Origin: Nitrososphaerales archaeon TH1920
GTDB taxonomy: Archaea; Thermoproteota; Nitrososphaeria; Nitrososphaerales; Nitrososphaeraceae
Direction of reading: 5' to 3'
Length of the DNA: 5,865 nucleotides
NCBI GenBank assembly: GCA_014523495.1
Contig: JAATVM010000162.1
Location: 1 to 5,865 of the forward strand
Below the pieces are notes generated by a model. That model had not been told where the DNA came from. It made no database searches and was given only the letters and a program-made list of their open reading frames with translations. Numbering within the stretch: position 1 is the first letter of the stretch; each line of letters begins with the position of its first letter. Of this stretch, positions 1-5,393 are shown one piece after another. Made by a program: the position numbers and the translations under genes.

Positions 1-164
1 CAAGCATTACCTGTCTTGACTGTATTTTGGATTGCAAGTCTATTTGCATAGGCAAGCATCAAAACGTCTTTCGTTTTGATATCTTGGACTACTACCGGGA
101 TAAGTCCATTTCTCTTCACAAAGTCTAGTTGATCTATGAATTTATCATAAGCCGTGATTGGCAT
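1..164 (-). CDS. hisI: Phosphoribosyl-AMP cyclohydrolase HisI, N-terminal part (runs off left edge)
   Basis: Only the first 54 codons are present; the gene continues beyond base 1. The translation begins MPITAYDKFIDQL and contains NGLIPVVVQD (residues 19-28), then DVLMLAYANRLAIQNTVKTG (33-52). This is the hallmark N-terminal block of HisI, the cytosolic enzyme that opens the purine ring of phosphoribosyl-AMP at the third step of histidine biosynthesis. The metal-binding and catalytic Cys/His residues and the SRSR-like motif would lie further on, outside the window, so catalytic integrity and a possible HisE fusion cannot be judged. The ATG at 164-162 is the natural start because the family block begins about 18 residues later. 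A TATA-like box at 192-200 would place transcription start within a few bases of it, consistent with a nearly leaderless mRNA. Family identification is firm despite truncation. Confidence 0.9.
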   Translation of the reverse strand, partial: MPITAYDKFIDQLDFVKRNGLIPVVVQDIKTKDVLMLAYANRLAIQNTVKTGNA

Positions 165-553
165 TAATTTTTAACCTACTAGATATGTCTTCTTATATAA
201 TGAATATAAGTTTAGTACCTTATAAAGTTCAGGTAGTTATACTGCACTAAGATAATTACTGGAATCTAGGTTAATTAACCAAGAAGTATATTCAATTTTC
301 GGGCAGAAATTCTTGTTATCTACATGTTTACAAAATTTTTTCTTGAAAATCATGGAATGTCAAACTAGTTGTATTGCGGTTTATTTATCACTAGACAAAA
401 CTTCAAATCAGGTTTAATTTTTTGTTGAATTTCTTACTGGAAACAAGTGATATCAAAATTGGTAAAGTTATTTTGATTGAACTAGACGTTAGCAACACTA
501 AATTTTCAAATTCAGAAAACCTTTTTGAATGCTACTCATACAATGGACTTAAC
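165..553. other. Intergenic region with no convincing gene
   Basis: This stretch holds the hisI promoter and little else that I can assign. A perfect 12-bp palindrome, GGTTAATTAACC, lies at 269-280. Two plus-strand frames stay open longer than their surroundings, 256-417 and 395-565, in different phases. Neither has a well-placed start or a product I recognise. They could be remnants of a decayed gene or simply chance. I saw no tRNA, rRNA or CRISPR pattern. Confidence 0.5.
192..200 (-). promoter_or_regulatory. TATA-like box of hisI
   Basis: On the minus strand this reads TTATATAAG, centred about 32 bp before the hisI ATG. With the usual archaeal spacing of about 26 bp from TATA centre to transcription start, the TSS would fall near base 170, leaving a leader of only about 6 nt. 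Position and composition are seen directly; promoter function is inferred. Confidence 0.55.
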
Positions 554-691
554 TCAATAAAATAGCCGTGAATTTTCCATGTATTCAAATTTATCTTCTG
601 AAATAATTAGATCCTTGTGACATTTATCGCATAAAAAATATTCGCTACTTGCAGGTAATTCTTTACCACATACACTGCAATATTTTTTCAA
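554..691 (-). CDS. Small zinc-ribbon protein, 45 aa, TTG start
   Basis: The minus strand encodes 45 residues beginning MKKYCSVCGKELPASS and ending in NSRLFY before a TGA. Two CxxC knuckles, C5-x2-C8 and C21-x2-C24, separated by 12 residues, make a compact treble-clef or zinc-ribbon fold that would bind one Zn(II). The spacing and the CGK turn are typical of such mini-proteins. The partner or function is unknown to me; the family includes nucleic-acid and protein-interaction modules. No in-frame ATG exists after the upstream stop at 716-718. TTG at 691-689 is chosen because it sits just before the first knuckle and a TATA-like box lies about 28 bp upstream, the leaderless spacing seen elsewhere here. 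CTG at 700-698 is the main alternative. The gene is monocistronic, 146 bases beyond the end of the oligoendopeptidase gene. Confidence 0.7.
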   Translation of the reverse strand: MKKYCSVCGKELPASSEYFLCDKCHKDLIISEDKFEYMENSRLFY

Positions 692-714
692 TAATATCAG
701 TTCTGAAAAACTAA

Positions 715-723
715 TCTATAAAG
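715..723 (-). promoter_or_regulatory. TATA-like box of the zinc-ribbon gene
   Basis: The minus strand reads CTTTATAGA, centred at about base 719. The predicted transcription start about 26 bp downstream falls at about 693, almost on the TTG codon at 691. This is the main support for that non-ATG start. Confidence 0.5.
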
Positions 724-789
724 TTACCCGTGTTTATCAAATCAAGTCGTATCTAATGTAATATTATTAGCTCATTTTAATCATATTTT

Positions 790-826
790 AATATGGCATG
801 ACATATTATTTAAAAATCTGAAAAAT
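790..826 (-). terminator. Possible terminator of the oligoendopeptidase gene
   Basis: Just past the pepF stop, the minus strand has two T5 tracts (ATTTTTCAGATTTTTA, 811-826). A small hairpin follows, formed by AATATG (790-795) and CATATT (802-807) around a 6-nt loop. Archaeal RNA polymerase commonly terminates at T-rich tracts, so this is a reasonable 3' end. The sequence is very AT-rich, so such tracts are also expected by chance. Confidence 0.35.
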
Positions 827-837
827 ATTAGCATAAT

Positions 838-2640
838 TCAATTATCGTTTTCTTTTAATATCTTAATCTTCGTTTTAATAAGATCAAAACCCTGCTGCCA
901 AAAAGAGGATTTAGTGATATCAAATCCAGAATCTTTAAGTAATGTTTCTGGTTTTTCCGATCCTCCCGCAGACAATATCTTGAGATATTTTGAGATAAAG
1001 GATTTACCTTCCTCTCGATATTGCTGATAAAGTGAAAGCACAAGTAAATTTCCAAAAGAATAGGCATAGCAATAAAACGGAGAATGGTAAAAATGTGGAA
1101 TATAAAGCCACTCCCATTTAAAATCGTCTGAAATACGTATCGAATTTCCAAACTGGGCTTTTAAATTATCGATATACAAATTAGATATATTGTCAATAGT
1201 AACACTCTGTTCTACAATATGCTTATGAGCTTCTATTTCAAATATTGTAAAAAAGGCCTGTCGCATAATCGTTGCATACATATCATCAATTTGTTCTGCC
1301 AAGAAAATCTGTTTCTTTTCTCCATTTAGTTTCTTGTAAATTTCTTCATTCAGAATCATCTCCCCAAAAACAGATGCAGTTTCAGCTAAAGGAAGGGGAG
1401 CATGTGATACCAAAATTGGTTTATTGGATGCGAAAATGCTATGTATTGCATGTCCAAATTCATGTGCCATTGTTGAAACATCTCTCATCATTCCATCAAA
1501 ATTTAGTAGCACATAAGGAGTTCTTTGTGGGGAAACAGTATAACAGAATGCACCACCAGTTTTACCATTCCTAATTTCAGAATCAATATGATTTTCCTTG
1601 AATAAGCGTTCAGTGTATGTACCAAACCTTGGATCAAATTTGTAAAATGTATCCAAGACTAATTTTGCAGCGTTCTTATAGGTAAATTTAAGAATATTAC
1701 TATTTGAAATTGGTGCATAAAGATCATATCGTCTCAGTTTTTTCACACTAATCAATCTTGCTTTTTCGAGAAAATAATCGTGAAATAAATGCGCGTTTTC
1801 TTTACAAACTGATAATAGTGTCTCTACTGTAGCATCATCAATGTTATTATAAATATTTCTAACTGAAATGGCAGAGTTGAATCCTCTAATAGAGATATTT
1901 TCATCTCTCCATTGGGTTACTAGGTTTTGGTAAATTTCACCTAGTACTCCACTATTTTTCTCATATGTTTTCAATAATGCTTTGTAAGCATATTCCCTTT
2001 CATTTGCTTTTGGACTCCTTACCAATGAAAGAAGTTTTTCCTTATTTTTGAAAGTTTTAATTATCTTCTTATTTCCCCTTTTTTTGACTACTGTAAATTC
2101 AAAATTATTAGTCATTCTATCATATATTTTTATGAGAGCGCCTAAGCCAGTTACTTCTAGTGTGTTGATTATTTTCTCTTCCGATTCATTGAGCGAATAT
2201 TTTGCAATTAATCTTTTATGCCTTAAATATTCCCTATAAACAGTGGAAATGCTATCAATTAATCGTTGGGCATTATTCTTGTCGAGCTCTTTTTTAAACC
2301 ATAAATCAAAAAACAAGATCTGGTTACTTACTTCCGAACTTAATTTTTCCATTTGGAGAACTAGAGCTGCAGCCTCATTCGATGAAGTGTTGGCAGCATA
2401 TTTAAGATGAGCAAAACTATTCACAGTGCTAAGATCTTCTAAAATATTCTCAATCTTGTGTACTAAACCTTCAAAAATCGAAATGCTCAAATCTGGTTTT
2501 AAAATTCGCCTGTTGTCTTCAAATTCCTTCACATCTTCTTTAATATTAGCAACTAATTCCGCAACTTTCTTTGTGGAGCTATCATCGACTAAATCAGTAA
2601 GATCCCACTTTCCTAATTTAATATTTGAATTGTTTAACAT
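838..2640 (-). CDS. pepF: Oligoendopeptidase F, M3-family zinc metallopeptidase
   Basis: This 600-residue protein matches the usual length of the PepF/M3B family, cytosolic zinc enzymes that cut short oligopeptides downstream of larger proteases. The N-terminus KWDLTDLV (11-18) is the typical PepF opening, followed by a long helical domain. The zinc site is HEFGH at 393-397 within TMAHEFGHAIH, and E420 in LAETASVFGE is the likely third ligand. The downstream block PHFYHSPFYCYAYSFGNL (515-532) corresponds to the conserved His/Tyr substrate-binding segment. All expected catalytic elements are present, with no signal peptide or membrane segment, so it should be active in the cytoplasm. The ATG at 2640-2638 fits the family start; an ATG slightly upstream is out of frame and soon stops. 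The family is best known from bacteria, so ancient lateral acquisition is possible, but nothing in this copy marks it as recent. Confidence 0.95.
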   Translation of the reverse strand: MLNNSNIKLGKWDLTDLVDDSSTKKVAELVANIKEDVKEFEDNRRILKPDLSISIFEGLVHKIENILEDLSTVNSFAHLKYAANTSSNEAAALVLQMEKLSSEVSNQILFFDLWFKKELDKNNAQRLIDSISTVYREYLRHKRLIAKYSLNESEEKIINTLEVTGLGALIKIYDRMTNNFEFTVVKKRGNKKIIKTFKNKEKLLSLVRSPKANEREYAYKALLKTYEKNSGVLGEIYQNLVTQWRDENISIRGFNSAISVRNIYNNIDDATVETLLSVCKENAHLFHDYFLEKARLISVKKLRRYDLYAPISNSNILKFTYKNAAKLVLDTFYKFDPRFGTYTERLFKENHIDSEIRNGKTGGAFCYTVSPQRTPYVLLNFDGMMRDVSTMAHEFGHAIHSIFASNKPILVSHAPLPLAETASVFGEMILNEEIYKKLNGEKKQIFLAEQIDDMYATIMRQAFFTIFEIEAHKHIVEQSVTIDNISNLYIDNLKAQFGNSIRISDDFKWEWLYIPHFYHSPFYCYAYSFGNLLVLSLYQQYREEGKSFISKYLKILSAGGSEKPETLLKDSGFDITKSSFWQQGFDLIKTKIKILKENDN

Positions 2641-2691
2641 TATTTCTTTTCATCTTTAAACTGTACTTGGACTTTAATGTTTTTTGATTGG

Positions 2692-2698
2692 TTATATG
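2692..2698 (-). promoter_or_regulatory. Candidate TATA-like box of pepF
   Basis: The minus strand reads CATATAA about 54 bp before the pepF ATG, predicting a start near 2669 and a leader of roughly 28 nt. A weaker alternative, CATTAAAG at 2672-2679, would give a shorter leader. The leader has no clear Shine-Dalgarno match. The choice between the two is uncertain. Confidence 0.35.
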
Positions 2699-2780
2699 TG
2701 CTTAGTATCTACAGGTGCGGCTTGAGATTGAATTATCTGATATTTTTCAATATTGCCAATATAGTTAATTTTGAATATAG

Positions 2781-2790
2781 TTATATATCG
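2781..2790 (+). promoter_or_regulatory. TATA-like box for the candidate ncRNA
   Basis: TTATATATCG is one of the strongest TATA matches in the window. Read on the plus strand, its centre near 2785 predicts transcription start around 2811, just before the nested inverted repeats begin. Because TATATA is palindromic it could also fire leftward, giving pepF a leader of about 120 nt. Direction is inferred from what lies downstream. Confidence 0.4.
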
Positions 2791-2810
2791 TAAATATGAT
2801 AATTAAGATA

Positions 2811-2936
2811 CCATAATGGTTTTCAACATAGGCATAATGGTACAGGCTGACAATATTCAGTAATTGAGGCGTTATCTGAACGCCAAAACTGATTAAAAAT
2901 GCCATCCTTCTATGTTGAATAAATTTGGATTTTTTA
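2811..2936 (+). ncRNA. Candidate structured non-coding RNA
   Basis: Nested complementary segments share one centre. An outer 10-bp perfect stem is TTCAACATAG (2822-2831) with CTATGTTGAA (2910-2919). Inside it GCAT (2832-2835) pairs with ATGC (2899-2902), then TCAGT (2857-2861) with ACTGA (2888-2892), then an apical hairpin GGCGTT-ATCTG-AACGCC (2868-2884). A TATA-like box sits at TSS distance upstream, and a T6 run at 2930-2935 follows as a possible terminator. The internal loop AAUUGA opposite AAA faintly resembles a kink-turn but lacks the second canonical G-A pair. I do not recognise it as tRNA, RNase P, SRP or a standard box C/D RNA. Alternatives are a 3'-UTR structure of the DHS-like mRNA on the minus strand, or a small relic of a mobile element. 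Strand and ends are inferred. Confidence 0.4.
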
Positions 2937-2947
2937 AATCGTAAAAA

Positions 2948-4018
2948 TTATTTATTTTTCAAGTATTCTTTTTTCATTTCCACGACCCATCTATTTTTCT
3001 TTGAATATAGTCTTTTCTTGGAACGTTTTTTACATTCCGATAAAACATATGATGATATAATTGGAAAACAAATAGAAGAATCTCCATACACTATTACATT
3101 GTTTCTATGCGAGGTTTTTATTTTGCCCCAGCTTTTTCCTTCTTGTATAGTCGCTCCCGATAAACCCCCTGTATCAGGCCGTGCATCGGTAATTTGTATT
3201 ACATAATCGTGCCCACCTTCCTTTAATTTCAATATTTGATATAAAGCTGGCCCTGTCTGTTGGAAAAAATTTTTTGGAACTCCACCTCCTAATTCTATTC
3301 CACCAGAAACTTTACTTTTCCAAAGGATCGCTGTTGATTCAGCAATATCCAACATAACGTTTGGATAACTTTTTACATCTTCAAATATCAATGGTAACAT
3401 GTTGAGTCCTATAGAAGAATCACTAACTGCAGGAATGAATACTGGTACATCGTTTTCGTATGCTGAAACAAGAAATGATTTTTTTGGATTTATTGAATTT
3501 TCATGAGCTGCTTTGCCAAGTCTATATGACATATCAGCAGTCGAGTACGATTCAGAATGATTGTTTTCAATTTTTTTTATTTCTCTTTGAACAATAATAT
3601 CCTGGGCTTGTAAAGTTCCTACTTCTTTTATGTATACATCATAAATTCGTACAATCTGCTTAGAAAATAGCACGTCATCGTCAACCTGAAAATGACCTTG
3701 CCTTACAGGTAAATCGTAGGCAAAATGAAGATCATGGTAAACATTGGCTCCAGTTGTTACAATCCAATCTACAAAACCATTTTCGATCAGAGTTCTGATT
3801 GTTTTACCCATACCAATCGGTGTTAATGCTCCTGCGAGCGTTAAACAGGTCGTACAGTCCTTATCAATCATTTCTTTCATGATTTTTGCCGCTTCGAAAA
3901 GTCTCCTTGCATTGTATCCTGTTGATCCGAAAAAATCAACCAATTGTGATATGGTCATATTTTTTGAAATAAGTGGAGGATCAATCTTTTTGCCTGTAAA
4001 AGAATGTGCGCTATTCAC
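2948..4018 (-). CDS. Deoxyhypusine synthase-like enzyme, divergent subfamily
   Basis: The 356-residue protein has the NAD-dependent deoxyhypusine synthase fold. Visible blocks are LAGALTPIGMGK (61-72), TTGANVYHDLH (88-98), GGGVPKNFFQQTGP (244-257), QITDARPDTGGLSGA (275-289) and SWGKI (296-300). K299 matches the human lysine (Lys329) that forms the aminobutyl-enzyme imine; E293 and W297 match Glu323 and Trp327. However, N250 stands where human His288 is and L286 where Asp316 is. This pattern is typical of DHS-like proteins of bacteria and some archaea. True function may be eIF5A lysine modification or synthesis of a free polyamine or guanidino-polyamine such as homospermidine or 1,9-bis(guanidino)-5-azanonane. 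Start is GTG at 4018-4016: a TAG lies directly upstream, and KKIDPPL (10-16) before M21 appears to belong to the family block. A Lys/Arg-rich tail (330-356) closes it. Confidence 0.88.
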   Translation of the reverse strand: MNSAHSFTGKKIDPPLISKNMTISQLVDFFGSTGYNARRLFEAAKIMKEMIDKDCTTCLTLAGALTPIGMGKTIRTLIENGFVDWIVTTGANVYHDLHFAYDLPVRQGHFQVDDDVLFSKQIVRIYDVYIKEVGTLQAQDIIVQREIKKIENNHSESYSTADMSYRLGKAAHENSINPKKSFLVSAYENDVPVFIPAVSDSSIGLNMLPLIFEDVKSYPNVMLDIAESTAILWKSKVSGGIELGGGVPKNFFQQTGPALYQILKLKEGGHDYVIQITDARPDTGGLSGATIQEGKSWGKIKTSHRNNVIVYGDSSICFPIISSYVLSECKKRSKKRLYSKKNRWVVEMKKEYLKNK

Positions 4019-4040
4019 CTATTAGGATGCAGAAAAGCCA

Positions 4041-4053
4041 TTAAAAATTTTAA
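4041..4053 (-). promoter_or_regulatory. AT-rich TATA-like element of the DHS-like gene
   Basis: The minus strand reads TTAAAATTTTTAA, centred about 26-32 bp before the GTG start, so the transcript would be leaderless or nearly so. The match to a TATA box is weaker than at the neighbouring genes. Confidence 0.35.
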
Positions 4054-4102
4054 CTGAACTAGAGTTTTTATTTTACGGGAGCTAGATTTGTTTACATTTA
4101 TC

Positions 4103-4702
4103 TTAAGATTGGTATAAGGATTTAAGAAGACTAGTTCCATAATTATTTGCTACCCTTTTTTCTTCATATGTGCTGCATTCTATACATTTTATCCCATTGT
4201 TTATTTTAACAGTATCCCCACCACAATTCAGACACAATGAATACAACAAACCAAAATCTGTTCCATCTACAGCGAGATGAATCGACGAATTCATTAGACT
4301 CGTAATTTGTCCGCGAATAATATCACCTACTCGATAAATCGATTTTGCCTTCTTGCTATATCGATCTCGATTCCATCCTTTGTTATTTCCCATCCTCGCT
4401 GAAGCGATGGCAGATAGACCAGAAGTATACAATCTGTTGTTAACATAAAATAGCTTCACTGAAATCATTGATCCAAATAACATCTCCACAAATCCCATAA
4501 CAACATCCCCTATTTTGGGTAGTTCTTGCGAATTTATTTGATCAATTTTAATCGTCCTTCTTTTGAAATCGTATTCCTTATTACCCAAAACACTTGACCT
4601 AATTGTTCCATCAAGGATGAAAGTATTACGCCCAGCTTGGAATTCTTCAATTTCTGCTATATATTCACCTGGAAAGACCATTCCAGATGCTTTTTTCTTC
4701 AT
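4103..4702 (-). CDS. csl4: Exosome RNA-binding subunit Csl4
   Basis: This 199-residue protein has the three-part Csl4 layout. An N-terminal domain opens with VFPGEYIAEIEEFQAG (9-24) and DGTIRSSVLG (31-40). A central S1-type beta-barrel starts at PKIGDVVMGFVE (62-73) and ends in the second block YRVGDIIRGQITSL (123-136). A C-terminal zinc ribbon has C157-x2-C160 and C173-x2-C176. Csl4 sits with Rrp4 on the cap of the archaeal exosome and binds RNA and DnaG, helping the Rrp41/Rrp42 core degrade or tail RNA from the 3' end. All four zinc-binding cysteines are present. No in-frame start lies in the 18 bases directly before the ATG at 4702-4700, and a TATA-like box 29 bp upstream makes that ATG a probable leaderless start. 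It lies 84 bases before the DHS-like gene on the same strand, so co-transcription by read-through is possible. Confidence 0.93.
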   Translation of the reverse strand: MKKKASGMVFPGEYIAEIEEFQAGRNTFILDGTIRSSVLGNKEYDFKRRTIKIDQINSQELPKIGDVVMGFVEMLFGSMISVKLFYVNNRLYTSGLSAIASARMGNNKGWNRDRYSKKAKSIYRVGDIIRGQITSLMNSSIHLAVDGTDFGLLYSLCLNCGGDTVKINNGIKCIECSTYEEKRVANNYGTSLLKSLYQS

Positions 4703-4727
4703 ACCATGTACATGACACCAGATGTAG

Positions 4728-4735
4728 TTATAATT
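4728..4735 (-). promoter_or_regulatory. TATA-like box of csl4
   Basis: The minus strand reads AATTATAA, centred about 29 bp before the csl4 ATG. The predicted transcription start is near 4705, a leader of about 3 nt. It indicates that csl4 has its own promoter although FUN14 ends only 85 bases upstream. Confidence 0.5.
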
Positions 4736-4787
4736 GTTACAGGAAGATAAAGACTCCCGAGAAAGAATTCGTGTTTAAGTTTTATAG

Positions 4788-5159
4788 CTAACCTTTGCTA
4801 ATGCCAAATGCAAATCCCGCTGCAAAACCTCCAGTTAGTGGAATGCCAGAGTGCGAGATAGCATTAAAGATCTGGTCACCTATTCCTGGAAAGAATGGAG
4901 CATTCAGACTTAAACCATCAAAATTAGTCATTAAACTGCTTATGGTTTCTTCCACCTTTGCCCAATTTAAGCCGATTAATCCATTGTACTGTAAATAGTA
5001 TATGATGCCAACCAATAATCCTGACACTATAATGATTATTTTTAGTATTTTCTTTATCGCATATCCCATCAAGAAACCTAAAAATCCTCCTATTCCTATA
5101 GAGGTGGCTAATCCTCCTATTCCTATAGAGGTGGCTAGGGAGCTAAAATCGATAAACAT
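4788..5159 (-). CDS. FUN14-family small membrane protein
   Basis: From the ATG at 5159-5157 this is a 123-residue glycine-rich membrane protein. Hydrophobic segments lie at about 8-34 (including GFLGFLMGYAIKK), 39-55 (LKIIIIVSGLLVGIIYYL) and 103-121 (GGFAAGFAFGI). The GxxxGyaxKK motif, the LNWAKVEE segment after the second helix and the closing GF.aGFafG..KG pattern are characteristic of FUN14 proteins. The eukaryotic members are mitochondrial outer-membrane proteins; the archaeal role is unknown. An in-frame TTG nine bases upstream (5168-5166) could add three residues. I prefer the ATG because the TATA-like box at 5185-5192 puts transcription start near 5162, downstream of that TTG. The first segment contains an exact duplication of nine residues, LATSIGIGG at 8-16 and 17-25. 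Confidence 0.82.
   Translation of the reverse strand: MFIDFSSLATSIGIGGLATSIGIGGFLGFLMGYAIKKILKIIIIVSGLLVGIIYYLQYNGLIGLNWAKVEETISSLMTNFDGLSLNAPFFPGIGDQIFNAISHSGIPLTGGFAAGFAFGISKG
5084..5137. repeat. Exact 27-bp tandem duplication inside the FUN14 gene
   Basis: Bases 5084-5110 and 5111-5137 are identical and directly adjacent. The unit length is a multiple of three, so the reading frame is kept and nine residues, LATSIGIGG, are doubled. Perfect identity at synonymous positions suggests a recent slippage or duplication event. FUN14 relatives as I know them carry a single glycine-rich run before the GxxxG helix. Confidence 0.95.
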
Positions 5160-5184
5160 CCTTATCAACTATCCCAGAACCATA

Positions 5185-5192
5185 GATATATG
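5185..5192 (-). promoter_or_regulatory. TATA-like box of the FUN14 gene
   Basis: The minus strand reads CATATATC, centred about 29 bp before the ATG at 5159. A start near 5162 would give a leader of about 3 nt and excludes the alternative TTG start at 5168. Confidence 0.5.
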
Positions 5193-5277
5193 CAATATTG
5201 ACATTTTTCATGAAATCATTGAACTGCATATAGTTCTAGTTTTTTTGGAGCAAGCTTATTTGCAAAAGTTTCTTAGA

Positions 5278-5285
5278 TTATAATT
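5278..5285 (+). promoter_or_regulatory. Candidate TATA-like box of mptE
   Basis: TTATAATT lies within the near-palindrome GATTATAATTAATC (5276-5289) in the divergent region. Transcription start would be near 5308, giving a leader of about 35 nt to the ATG at 5343 or 86 nt to the GTG at 5394. A weaker TATTAATA at 5366-5373 could serve the GTG start instead. No Shine-Dalgarno sequence is seen before either codon. Confidence 0.35.
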
Positions 5286-5393
5286 AATCAGTAGTTACTT
5301 ATGGAAAAAAATGTTCGATTTAATCAGTTCTTGTAGACCCACATGTTTTCCCAAATCAAACAATCTATTAATAACCTTCTTTTATTTCTAAAT

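Larger units (their letters stand above)
2641..2947. other. Intergenic region between pepF and the DHS-like gene
   Basis: This 307-base gap carries the pepF promoter at its left end and the 3' flank of the deoxyhypusine-synthase-like gene at its right end. Its middle and right parts hold a strong TATA-like element, a pair of 9-bp direct repeats (CATAATGGT at 2812-2820 and 2833-2841) and a nested inverted-repeat structure, listed separately as a candidate ncRNA. No coding frame in it looks real. Confidence 0.7.

Noticed and set aside
855..1151. 98-codon minus-strand frame overlapping the 3' part of pepF
   Set aside because: It is an alternative frame on the same strand inside pepF, with no promoter or conserved motif.
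1272..1574. 100-codon plus-strand open frame opposite pepF
   Set aside because: It lies wholly antisense to the clearly conserved pepF zinc-site region and its translation has no recognisable domain; it is a shadow frame.
2796..2850. Possible box C/D sRNA: ATGATAA (C-like, 2796-2802) and CTGA (D, 2847-2850) about 55 nt apart
   Set aside because: The C box has a mismatch, no internal D'/C' pair is visible and the flanks do not form a terminal stem.
3744..4025. 93-codon plus-strand frame opposite the 5' part of the DHS-like gene
   Set aside because: It is antisense to a conserved NAD-binding region and has no family resemblance.
5221..5236. Short dyad GAACT...AGTTC in the FUN14/mptE divergent region
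   Set aside because: A 5-bp arm with a 6-bp spacer is common in sequence of this composition and no second copy was found nearby.
5002..5283. 93-codon plus-strand frame across the FUN14 5' end
   Set aside because: It includes the 27-bp repeat as PPIPIEVAN repeats and looks proline-rich only because it is antisense to glycine codons of FUN14.
5284..5328. Direct repeat TTAATCAGT at 5284-5292 and 5320-5328 upstream of mptE
   Set aside because: Nine AT-rich bases at 36-bp spacing are weak evidence for an operator on their own.
5301..5336. Eleven-codon upstream frame MEKNVRFNQFL before mptE as a regulatory uORF
   Set aside because: The predicted transcription start near 5308 lies after its ATG, and no pairing suggests attenuation.
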